Source: Flavobacterium sp. ASW18X
GTDB lineage: Bacteria; Bacteroidota; Bacteroidia; Flavobacteriales; Flavobacteriaceae
DNA length: 64,000 nt
Direction: 5' to 3'
Assembly (NCBI RefSeq): GCF_005144745.1
Contig: NZ_SWKK01000003.1
Location: 186,001-250,000, forward strand
Shown: piece by piece, positions 1-8,015 of the stretch
How positions within the stretch are numbered: the first letter of the stretch is position 1
How the letters are laid out: every line of letters starts with the position of its first letter
Program-made: the position numbers and the translations under genes
The notes under the pieces: generated by a model
The model's input: only the letters and a program-made list of their open reading frames with translations
Told to the model about the DNA's origin: nothing
Databases searched by the model: none

Positions 1-10
1 TAAGCTTAGC

Positions 11-391
11 TTAATCCTTTTCTATTTTTAAAAGCATTGCATTGGGATATTTTTTGCGTACTTCTAAGAATTTTCTTTCTGCTTCTAATTTGTCTCTATA
101 CTTACCTACCCTAACTCGGTAAGTGGGCTCTTGAAATTCAATTTTGGTATACCAGTCTGGGAAGTCGGCATCAACTTCTTGCTTTAGTGCAAAAGCGGCA
201 TTTCTATTGCCAAAACCTACTTGTATTTGATAGTAGCCACTATTACTATTGGCTTCTTTATAGGCGTCAATTAATTTGTTGATTTTTGGATCTTGTTCAA
301 TGTTTATGGTTCCTATTTGCGTTTGTGAAAAAGAAGAGGTGATGCCAAAAAGGGCTGCTAATACAGAGAAATAAATGTGTTTCTTGCTCAT
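11..391 (-). CDS. SPOR domain-containing secreted protein
   Basis: A small exported protein with a C-terminal SPOR fold, a domain known to bind denuded peptidoglycan glycans; the exact role here is unknown. An N-terminal signal peptide (MSKKHIYF, hydrophobic core, SSFSQ cleavage region) is followed by about 100 residues. The second half (GYYQIQVGFGNR, then YRVRVGKYRD and AERKF) has the paired beta-alpha-beta pattern of SPOR repeats. The frame stays open upstream to 448, but a perfect minus-strand TACTTTTG box at 410-417 would start transcription near 404. That makes the ATG at 391 (or 394) the only sensible start. It diverges from the alternative complex III operon. The first 10 bases of the window lie beyond its stop. 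Confidence 0.82.
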   Translation of the reverse strand: MSKKHIYFSVLAALFGITSSFSQTQIGTINIEQDPKINKLIDAYKEANSNSGYYQIQVGFGNRNAAFALKQEVDADFPDWYTKIEFQEPTYRVRVGKYRDKLEAERKFLEVRKKYPNAMLLKIEKD

Positions 392-409
392 CATTAAAAA
401 CTTAGAAGG

Positions 410-417
410 CAAAAGTA
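410..417 (-). promoter_or_regulatory. -7 promoter box for the SPOR gene
   Basis: On the minus strand this reads TACTTTTG, an exact match to the Bacteroidota TAnnTTTG element. It lies 16-19 bases before the proposed start codon, giving a 5' leader of about 10 bases. No good TTG -33 element is visible at the expected distance. Confidence 0.5.
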
Positions 418-515
418 AATGAATCTGGTTAAACATCGTGGCTTTCATTTATTTAGAATTATTATAAATTAGTTATTATAAATACCTTAACATTTAAAAA
501 AACCTGCCTGTGTCG

Positions 516-523
516 TATTTTTG
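516..523 (+). promoter_or_regulatory. -7 promoter box for the actABCDEF-cox operon
   Basis: TATTTTTG is an exact TAnnTTTG match. It predicts transcription from about 528-530, with an 80-base leader before the actA ATG at 609. The -33 region (near 493-496, TTTA) is only a partial match. Confidence 0.55.
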
Positions 524-608
524 TCAGCAATTTGGAACACGGTAGACGTAAAGATTTGATCGTCAAATGAAAACATCGTGCCAAATAATTGACAGCAATA
601 AGGTTAAT

Positions 609-1958
609 ATGAAAAAGGTGTTCAACCGCATTCAATTTTCAAAGGTTTTTAGTTTAGGTTTACTACTGTTGACTCAGTTTGTATCGGTGTCGTTGTCGGC
701 ACAAGATGCGCCTGCAGAAGGCAATCTTGGTGGGGATCCAGTGAAAGGTAAGCAATTGTTTAATCAGAATTGTGCGGCATGTCACGCATTGGACCGTAAA
801 ATGACGGGACCTGCGTTAGGTAATGTAGAGACAAGATTGGCAGAGGAAGAGGGGCTCGATAAGGAGTGGTTGTATTCATGGATTAAAAATAGTCCAGGGA
901 TGATTGCTTCTGGTGATGCGTATGCTAATAAAGTATACAACGAGTATAATAAAGCTGCGATGACGGCTTTCCCAACGTTATCTAATGAGGATATTGATAA
1001 TATTTTAGCATATACTGCGGCGCCTCCCAAAAAGGCTGATGTACCTGCGGCAAGTGGTGATGCTGTTGCTGCTCCTGCTGCTTCTGGTGGGGTTTCTAAT
1101 GAGGTGATACTCGGGGCGCTTGCATTGGTGTTTGGTCTGTTGGTGGTGATGTTGTTCTTGGTGAATAAAACATTGCGCAGAATAGCGGAAGCAAATGGTG
1201 TGGTGTTGTCTTCTGAAGCTGGAGAAAAGCGTATGCCTATATGGAAGGCTTTTGCTAAAAATCAATTTTTGGTTTTGGTAACGGTTGTTGTGTTGTTGTT
1301 AAGTGCAGCTTATTTTGCATATGCATATATGTCTCAGGTGGGTGTTGATCAAGGGTATGCGCCAGTACAGCCAATTCACTACTCGCATAAGATACACGCC
1401 GGTGATAATAAAATTGAGTGTAAATATTGTCACTCTTCTGCAAGAGTTTCTAAGCACTCTGGTATCCCTTCGCTTAATGTTTGTATGAACTGTCATAAAT
1501 CAATATACGAGTATAAGGGTAATCCTGAAGGACCTTCTGCGGAAGATATTGCTAATGGTTATACCAACGAGTTTTATACTGGTGAGATAAAGAAATTGTA
1601 TAAAGCTGTAGGTTGGGATGAGGAGAATCAGAAATATACAGGTGAGAGTCAGCCGGTAGAATGGGTGAGGATTCACAATTTGCCAGACTTCGCTTATTTT
1701 AATCACTCGCAACACGTAGAGGTTGGGAAAATTGAGTGTCAGACATGTCACGGTCCTGTAGAGGAAATGGAGATTATGTATCAGTATTCACCACTTACTA
1801 TGGGTTGGTGTATTAACTGTCACAGAGAAACTGAAGTTCAGTTGAAGGACAACGGCTATTATGCTAAAATACACGAAGAGTTGTCTAAGAAGTATGGAGT
1901 TGAGAAGTTAACGGCTGCTCAAATGGGTGGTCTTGAGTGTGGTAAGTGCCACTATTAA
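609..1958 (+). CDS. actA: Alternative complex III subunit ActA, multihaem cytochrome c with an extra monohaem domain
   Basis: Haem subunit of alternative complex III, which oxidises menaquinol and passes electrons to periplasmic acceptors. Six CxxCH sites are visible. One lies in an N-terminal cytochrome c domain (C55-H59, CAACH). The other five follow two membrane segments (about 165-186 and 218-240): CKYCH at 271, then CMNCH, CQTCH, CINCH and a final CGKCH three codons before the stop. The signal peptide ends around LSAQDA. The frame is open to an ATG at 567, but the start at 609 puts a clean Lys-rich signal peptide first, so I chose it. It is the first gene of an operon running to coxA. 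ActA is usually described as pentahaem, so the N-terminal domain is a fused extra carrier. Confidence 0.9.
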   Translation: MKKVFNRIQFSKVFSLGLLLLTQFVSVSLSAQDAPAEGNLGGDPVKGKQLFNQNCAACHALDRKMTGPALGNVETRLAEEEGLDKEWLYSWIKNSPGMIASGDAYANKVYNEYNKAAMTAFPTLSNEDIDNILAYTAAPPKKADVPAASGDAVAAPAASGGVSNEVILGALALVFGLLVVMLFLVNKTLRRIAEANGVVLSSEAGEKRMPIWKAFAKNQFLVLVTVVVLLLSAAYFAYAYMSQVGVDQGYAPVQPIHYSHKIHAGDNKIECKYCHSSARVSKHSGIPSLNVCMNCHKSIYEYKGNPEGPSAEDIANGYTNEFYTGEIKKLYKAVGWDEENQKYTGESQPVEWVRIHNLPDFAYFNHSQHVEVGKIECQTCHGPVEEMEIMYQYSPLTMGWCINCHRETEVQLKDNGYYAKIHEELSKKYGVEKLTAAQMGGLECGKCHY

Positions 1959-1986
1959 TCATAAGAAGTTATTTCGAAATATAAAT

Positions 1987-4900
1987 ATGGCATCAAACAA
2001 GAAATATTGGAAAAGTGAGGCGGAATTAGATCCGAACAATTCCATTGTTGGGACGCTAAAGCAAAATGAGTTTGCGCAACCTATTCCCGTAGATGATTTT
2101 CTTGGGAATAAGGAAACTCTGGAAGAGTCTAGTACTACAAGGAGAGACTTTTTAAAGTATGTTGGTTTTAGTACTGCGGCTGCCACTATGGCTGCTTGCG
2201 AGGGTCCGGTGAATAAATCTGTTCCTTATGTGGTATTGCCAGAAAATATTGTACCTGGAGTTCCTAGTTACTATGCGACAACAATTGCTGATGGTTTTGA
2301 TTTTGCAAGTGTTTTAGTTAAAACTAGAGAAGGTCGTCCAATTAAAATAGCTAATCATGATAAGGCTTCTGTTTTAGGGAGTGCTAATGCTAGGGTTAAT
2401 GCTTCTGTGTTGAATCTTTACGACAGTAAGCGTATTCAAGGTCCGATGGCAAATGGTGATACTATTTCTTGGGAAGTTTTAGATGCTACAGTTAAAGCCA
2501 AATTGAATTCTTTAAAGGGTTCGGGCAAGCAAGTTGCTCTATTGTCGCAAACATATGCTAGTCCTTCTACAGAAAAATTAATTGCGGAATTTTCTGAGCA
2601 GTTTGGTGGTGTAAACCATGTTGTTTATGATGCTATAACTGAGGAGGCTGCGCTTGTTGCATTTGATAAAATGTACGGGGAGCGTGCTTTGGCTGATTAC
2701 GATTTCGAAAAAGCAGATTTGATTGTATCATTTGCTGCTGATTTCTTAGGGGATTGGCAAGGTGGTGGTTATGACGCTGGTTATGCTAAGGGTAGAGTTC
2801 CTAAGAATGGAAAAATGTCTAGGCATGTTCAGTTGGAGTCTAATATGACTTTATCAGGGGCTAATGCTGATAAGCGAATAGCTTTAAAGCCTTCGGATGT
2901 GAAAGTGGTTTTGGCTAAATTGTATGGAAAGTTAAGTGGTAACAATGTCAGTGGCGGGAATTCTAATGTAGATGGAATTGTTGCTTCTATCGCCTCAGAA
3001 ATAAATAAAAAAGGAAAGCAAAATACGGTAGTTGTTTGCGGATTAAATGATGTTAATGCTCAATTAATTACGCTTGTAATTAATAAGTTGTTGGCTAGTA
3101 AAGCTTTTGATGCTGCTGCGCCTAGATATGTGCGTCAAGGTAATGTATCTAAAGTAAATAAGCTGGTGGCGGACATGAAAGCTGGTAAGGTAGGTATGTT
3201 GTTGATAGACGGCGTAAATCCTGCTTACTCTTTGCCTAATGCTCAAGATTTCTTAGATGGTTTAGCAAAAGTGGATGTTTCTGTTGCTTTTGCTTTGAAT
3301 AATGATGAAACCGCACAGGCTGTAACACATGTTGCTGCTGCTTCTCATTATTTGGAGTCTTGGGGTGACGTGCAGCTTAAGAAAGGTTTTTACAGCTTAA
3401 CTCAGCCTGTTATAAGAGAATTGTTTGATACGCGTCAGTTGCAAACGAGTCTTTTAAAATGGATGGGCAGAGAAGATAGCTTTTATGATTATATTAAAAC
3501 GAATTGGTCATCATCAATTTTAGGTGGGGCAAGTTTCAATGCTGCATTGCAAGATGGTGTTTTTGAAATGCCGGTGACGGTGGTTGAAACTCAGAGTGAT
3601 GCTTCTGTCGTAGATATGTCTGATGATGCCGAGGTTGAGCAAACCTCTGAAAAGGCTAATATTTCTGCTGCCTTGCGTGCTTTAGCTGCTAGTAAGGCAG
3701 AAGGGTTGGAGTTGATACTATATCCTAAGACGGGTATGGGTGATGGTAAAATGGCAAACAATCCGTGGTTGCAAGAATTTCCGGATCCAATTTCTAGGGT
3801 TAGTTGGGATAATTATGTTACCGTTTCTAAGGCTGATGCTGCTGAATTAGGATTTGAAAATTATAACGTGGCCAACGGTGGTTTAGATGGTAGTTATGCC
3901 AATATAACTGTTGATGGTGTTACTGTTAGCAACGTGCCAGTTTTAATTCAGCCAGGACAGGCAAGGGGGACTATAGGACTTTCCTTTGGTTATGGTAGAA
4001 AAGCTGGTATGCAAGAGGAAATGATAACGGGTGTTAATGTGTATCCGTTGTATAAAGGTTTCTCAAATGTGCAATCGGCCAGTATTGCTAAAGCTGCAGG
4101 TACGCATGAGTTTGCTTGTATTCAGTTGCACAATACATTAATGGGTAGGGGAGATATTATAAAAGAAACTACCTTAAATGAATTCAATACAAAAGAAGCT
4201 AGTGAATGGAATCCTATTCCGCACGTTTCTTTAGATCATCAAGAAACATTGGTAACTTCTCCAGAAGTTGACCTTTGGGAAAGTTTTGATCGTTCTGTGG
4301 GTCATCACTTTAAGTTATCTATAGACTTAAATGCATGTACGGGTTGTGGTGCATGTGTGATTGCTTGCCATGCGGAAAACAATGTTCCTGTGGTGGGTAA
4401 AAAAGAGATGCGTTTATCTAGAGATATGCATTGGTTGCGCATTGATAGATACTATTCTTCTGAAGAAACCTTTGAGGGCGATAATGAGAAGAAAGAAGGC
4501 ATGGATGGTTTATTCGGAGACAATGGTTCTCTAGGTGGATTTGGGCAGATGGAAGATCCTTCAGCAAATCCTCAAGTAGCATTCCAGCCAGTAATGTGTC
4601 AACATTGTAACCACGCGCCTTGTGAAACTGTTTGTCCAGTTGCTGCAACTTCTCATGGTAGACAGGGACAAAACCATATGGCATACAACCGTTGTGTGGG
4701 TACAAGATATTGTGCGAATAACTGTCCTTATAAAGTGCGTAGATTTAACTGGTTCTTGTACAATAATAATGATGAGTTTAATTTCCACATGAATAACGAT
4801 TTGGGTAAAATGGTATTAAACCCAGATGTTGTTGTTCGTTCTAGAGGTGTAATGGAAAAATGTTCTTTCTGTATTCAGCAAACCCAAGCGGTTATTTTGA

Positions 4901-5127
4901 ATGCGAAGAAAGAAGGTAGGCCGGTAGCCAAAGGAGAGTTTAATGATGCTGTAGCTTGCTCTGCTGCATGTAGTAGTGGCGCTATAAAGTTCGGTGATGT
5001 AAACGAAGAAGGAAGCTTAATCGCATCGTTGGAAAAAGATAAAAGAGCGTATCATTTGTTAGAACACGTAGGTACTAAACCTAATGTATTCTATCATGTG
5101 AAAGTTAGAAATACCAACGAAGCATAA
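1987..5127 (+). CDS. actB: Alternative complex III subunit ActB, iron-sulfur and molybdopterin-oxidoreductase-like protein
   Basis: Large periplasmic Fe-S subunit of alternative complex III, 1046 residues. A Tat-type motif RRDFLK at 52-57 precedes a hydrophobic stretch ending in a lipobox-like MAAC (C71), so the protein is probably Tat-exported and lipid-anchored. The middle part resembles molybdopterin oxidoreductases, a domain known to carry no cofactor in this family. The C-terminal ferredoxin-like part has four cysteine groups: CTGCGAC from 784, CQHCNHAPC from 871, CVGTRYCANNC from 903, and CSFC from 959 with a later ACSAAC. The family carries three [4Fe-4S] clusters and one [3Fe-4S] cluster. 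The ATG at 1987 lies just after the actA stop. An upstream ATG at 1927 would overlap actA and add a non-family extension, so I rejected it. Confidence 0.93.
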   Translation: MASNKKYWKSEAELDPNNSIVGTLKQNEFAQPIPVDDFLGNKETLEESSTTRRDFLKYVGFSTAAATMAACEGPVNKSVPYVVLPENIVPGVPSYYATTIADGFDFASVLVKTREGRPIKIANHDKASVLGSANARVNASVLNLYDSKRIQGPMANGDTISWEVLDATVKAKLNSLKGSGKQVALLSQTYASPSTEKLIAEFSEQFGGVNHVVYDAITEEAALVAFDKMYGERALADYDFEKADLIVSFAADFLGDWQGGGYDAGYAKGRVPKNGKMSRHVQLESNMTLSGANADKRIALKPSDVKVVLAKLYGKLSGNNVSGGNSNVDGIVASIASEINKKGKQNTVVVCGLNDVNAQLITLVINKLLASKAFDAAAPRYVRQGNVSKVNKLVADMKAGKVGMLLIDGVNPAYSLPNAQDFLDGLAKVDVSVAFALNNDETAQAVTHVAAASHYLESWGDVQLKKGFYSLTQPVIRELFDTRQLQTSLLKWMGREDSFYDYIKTNWSSSILGGASFNAALQDGVFEMPVTVVETQSDASVVDMSDDAEVEQTSEKANISAALRALAASKAEGLELILYPKTGMGDGKMANNPWLQEFPDPISRVSWDNYVTVSKADAAELGFENYNVANGGLDGSYANITVDGVTVSNVPVLIQPGQARGTIGLSFGYGRKAGMQEEMITGVNVYPLYKGFSNVQSASIAKAAGTHEFACIQLHNTLMGRGDIIKETTLNEFNTKEASEWNPIPHVSLDHQETLVTSPEVDLWESFDRSVGHHFKLSIDLNACTGCGACVIACHAENNVPVVGKKEMRLSRDMHWLRIDRYYSSEETFEGDNEKKEGMDGLFGDNGSLGGFGQMEDPSANPQVAFQPVMCQHCNHAPCETVCPVAATSHGRQGQNHMAYNRCVGTRYCANNCPYKVRRFNWFLYNNNDEFNFHMNNDLGKMVLNPDVVVRSRGVMEKCSFCIQQTQAVILNAKKEGRPVAKGEFNDAVACSAACSSGAIKFGDVNEEGSLIASLEKDKRAYHLLEHVGTKPNVFYHVKVRNTNEA

Positions 5128-5158
5128 CCAAAGAATATAAAACTAAGAAGTAGTTAAT

Positions 5159-6907
5159 ATGGCGTCGCATTACGAAGCACCTATTAGAAGACCCTTGGTA
5201 CTTGGGGATAAGACTTACCACGATGTGTCCGTGGATATCGCCAAGCCAGTAGAAGGTAAGGCCAACAAACAATGGTGGATTGTTTTTTCCATTGCATTAG
5301 TGGCTTTTTTGTGGGGTCTTGGATGTATTTTATATACGGTATCTACCGGTATTGGGGTTTGGGGATTAAACAGGACCGTTAACTGGGCTTGGGATATCAC
5401 TAATTTTGTATGGTGGGTAGGTATTGGTCACGCAGGAACCTTAATTTCTGCAGTACTTTTATTATTTAGACAAAAATGGAGGATGGCGATTAACCGTTCT
5501 GCAGAGGCGATGACAATCTTCTCGGTGGTGCAAGCTGGTCTTTTTCCAATTATACACATGGGTAGGCCTTGGTTGGCTTACTGGGTACTCCCTATTCCTA
5601 ATCAATTTGGTTCATTGTGGGTGAATTTTAATTCTCCTTTATTATGGGATGTATTCGCAATTTCTACCTATTTATCAGTTTCGTTAGTATTCTGGTGGAC
5701 GGGATTATTGCCAGATTTCGCCATGATTAGGGATAGAGCTGTGAAACCTTTCCAGAAAAAGATTTATGGTTTGTTAAGTTTTGGGTGGACTGGTAGAGCA
5801 AAAGATTGGCAACGTTTTGAAGAGGTGTCATTGGTACTTGCTGGTTTGGCAACGCCTCTTGTACTTTCCGTGCACACCATTGTATCTTTTGACTTTGCAA
5901 CGTCAGTAATACCTGGGTGGCACACTACTATATTTCCGCCTTACTTTGTGGCTGGTGCTATCTTTTCTGGATTTGCAATGGTAAATACACTTCTAATCAT
6001 TATGCGTAAAGTTTGTAATCTAGAAGCTTATATTACAGTTCAGCATATAGAGTTGATGAATATAGTTATCATGATTACTGGGTCCATTGTAGGTTGTGCA
6101 TATATTACGGAGCTCTTCATTGCTTGGTATTCTGGTGTAGAATATGAGCAGTATGCCTTCTTGAACAGAGCAACGGGACCTTACGCTTGGGCATACTGGT
6201 GTATGATGACTTGTAATGTTTTTTCTCCGCAATTTATGTGGTCTAAAAAACTGCGTACAAGTATCATGTTCTCTTTCTTTATTTCAATTGTGGTAAATAT
6301 AGGGATGTGGTTCGAGCGTTTTGTGATTATCGTTACTTCATTACATAGGGATTACTTGCCATCTTCTTGGACTATGTTCTCTCCTTCCTTTGTTGATATA
6401 GGTATTTTCATAGGGACAATAGGTTTCTTCTTTGTATTGTTCTTGTTGTATTCTAGAACATTTCCAGTAATCGCACAGGCAGAGGTGAAGTCTATCTTAA
6501 AAGCTTCTGGTGAGCGTTATAAAAGATTGAGAGAAGAAGGTAAGCCAGCATACGAAATGCCTACAAGAGGAACTGTCATTGCAGAAGAGCCGATAACTGA
6601 TGATGTTCTTATGGGAGAAGTAGTGCCTGCAGTAGGGGATAAAGTAGGAGTAAATGAGCTGTTAAGCACGATAGGTACTTTTGACCCAACTACGGATACG
6701 GCGGACGACTTAAAGAATATTAAAGGTGTAGGTCCAGAGATGGAGCGTTCTTTGAATGAAATAGGTATCTATACTTTTGTTCAAGTGGCAAGAATGACAG
6801 AAAGAGAATATGAGTTGCTAGACAGTATCACAGGAAGTTTTCCGGGCAGAGCGCTTAGAGACGATTGGGCTGGACAAGCAAAATTGTTAAACGATAAAAA
6901 GCAATAA
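5159..6907 (+). CDS. actC: Alternative complex III subunit ActC (NrfD-like) with a C-terminal helix-hairpin-helix tail
   Basis: Polytopic quinol-interacting subunit of the NrfD/PsrC family, 582 residues. It has a soluble N-terminus (MASHYEAPIRRP) and about ten membrane helices up to roughly residue 450, including the HMGRPW and GWHTTIFPPYFVAGA segments typical of the family. Roughly 120 further residues follow: a charged linker, then a compact module from about 516 to the end with the core LKNIKGVGPEMERSLNE and GIYTFVQVARM. This looks like a helix-hairpin-helix domain of the kind found appended to unrelated membrane and ribosomal proteins. The tail is the odd part and its role is unknown. The stop overlaps the next ATG by one base (TAATG), so translation is probably coupled. 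Confidence 0.92.
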   Translation: MASHYEAPIRRPLVLGDKTYHDVSVDIAKPVEGKANKQWWIVFSIALVAFLWGLGCILYTVSTGIGVWGLNRTVNWAWDITNFVWWVGIGHAGTLISAVLLLFRQKWRMAINRSAEAMTIFSVVQAGLFPIIHMGRPWLAYWVLPIPNQFGSLWVNFNSPLLWDVFAISTYLSVSLVFWWTGLLPDFAMIRDRAVKPFQKKIYGLLSFGWTGRAKDWQRFEEVSLVLAGLATPLVLSVHTIVSFDFATSVIPGWHTTIFPPYFVAGAIFSGFAMVNTLLIIMRKVCNLEAYITVQHIELMNIVIMITGSIVGCAYITELFIAWYSGVEYEQYAFLNRATGPYAWAYWCMMTCNVFSPQFMWSKKLRTSIMFSFFISIVVNIGMWFERFVIIVTSLHRDYLPSSWTMFSPSFVDIGIFIGTIGFFFVLFLLYSRTFPVIAQAEVKSILKASGERYKRLREEGKPAYEMPTRGTVIAEEPITDDVLMGEVVPAVGDKVGVNELLSTIGTFDPTTDTADDLKNIKGVGPEMERSLNEIGIYTFVQVARMTEREYELLDSITGSFPGRALRDDWAGQAKLLNDKKQ

Positions 6908-7434
6908 TGGCATCTAAAGTTATACATGCAGTCTACACGGATGATGACATTCTAATGAATGCCGTAAAAAAGGTACGTGCAGAGCATCATCATATAGAGG
7001 AAATATATACTCCTTTTCCAGTGCACGGATTAGACAAAGCAATGGGTTTATCCGATACTAGATTAGCTATTACAGCTTTTTTATATGGGTGTTTAGGTTT
7101 AACGGTCGCTATCACTATGATGAATTTTATAATGATAGAAGATTGGCCACAAGATATTGGTGGTAAACCTAGTTTTAGTTTCTTAGACAATATGCCGGCT
7201 TTTGTGCCAATTATGTTTGAGTTGACAGTATTTTTTGCGGCCCACTTAATGGTAATTACTTTCTATTTAAGAAGCAGAATGTGGCCATTTAAAGAGGCTG
7301 AGAATCCAGACAAGAGAACTACCGATGATCATTTCTTAATGGAAATTGGTATACATGGTAACGAGGACGAGTTAAAGGAGTTGTTATTAGATACGGGTGC
7401 AATAGAGGTATCTGTGAAAGAAAAGGACGCATAA
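6907..7434 (+). CDS. actD: Alternative complex III subunit ActD (DUF3341)
   Basis: Membrane subunit of alternative complex III, 175 residues, DUF3341 type. The N-terminal soluble part contains HHHIEEIYTPFPVHGLDKAMGL, a pattern I recognise from this family. Two membrane helices follow (about residues 57-78 and 96-118), with a charged C-terminal tail. Known structures place ActD beside ActC/ActF without its own redox cofactor. It starts one base inside the actC stop and ends one base before the actE start, as expected for a tightly coupled operon. Confidence 0.9.
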   Translation: MASKVIHAVYTDDDILMNAVKKVRAEHHHIEEIYTPFPVHGLDKAMGLSDTRLAITAFLYGCLGLTVAITMMNFIMIEDWPQDIGGKPSFSFLDNMPAFVPIMFELTVFFAAHLMVITFYLRSRMWPFKEAENPDKRTTDDHFLMEIGIHGNEDELKELLLDTGAIEVSVKEKDA

Positions 7435-7435
7435 C

Positions 7436-8005
7436 ATGAAGCAGTTAGTAAAAATTATTTTAGGACTAGGTCTTGTAATTAGTGCCTCTTCTTGTTTTGA
7501 TAAGAATAGCCCCAACTACCAATACATGCCTAATATGTATGAATCAGTTGGTTATGAAACGTATGAGGGGGTGGACAATGGTTTGTTTAAAGATGGTACA
7601 GAGGCCTTAACACCGCCAGAGAACACGGTAAATAGAGAGTGGTTGCCATATCAATTTGATAATACTCCAGAAGGTAAAGAGTTAGCTCGCTTACAAGCGA
7701 GTCCATTAGATTCTTTGCAGTATGAAGATAATATGGTTAAAGGTGCGGAATTGTATGCTATATATTGCGCCATTTGCCACGGGGTTAAGGGTGATGGTCA
7801 AGGTACCTTAGTTAAAAGAGAGAAAATTTTGGGTGTGCCTTCTTATGCAGATGCTGCTAGAAATATTACCGTAGGTAGTACGTATCACACCATGTACTAT
7901 GGTCTTAATTCCATGGGTTCTTATGCTTCTCAAATGAGTAGTGAAAAAGAACTTTGGCAAGTAGCAGAGTACGTAATAAAATTAAAGGGAGACTTATCTA
8001 AATAA
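7436..8005 (+). CDS. actE: Alternative complex III subunit ActE, monohaem cytochrome c lipoprotein
   Basis: Periplasmic monohaem cytochrome c of alternative complex III, 189 residues. The signal peptide ends in a lipobox-like SASSC (Cys at about 20), pointing to lipid anchoring. A single CxxCH site (CAICHG) sits around residue 113, after a PPENTV/RE linker. The likely sixth ligand is a Met in the YASQMS segment near the C-terminus. It follows actD immediately (TAACATG). Confidence 0.92.
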   Translation: MKQLVKIILGLGLVISASSCFDKNSPNYQYMPNMYESVGYETYEGVDNGLFKDGTEALTPPENTVNREWLPYQFDNTPEGKELARLQASPLDSLQYEDNMVKGAELYAIYCAICHGVKGDGQGTLVKREKILGVPSYADAARNITVGSTYHTMYYGLNSMGSYASQMSSEKELWQVAEYVIKLKGDLSK

Positions 8006-8015
8006 GGAAACTAGC

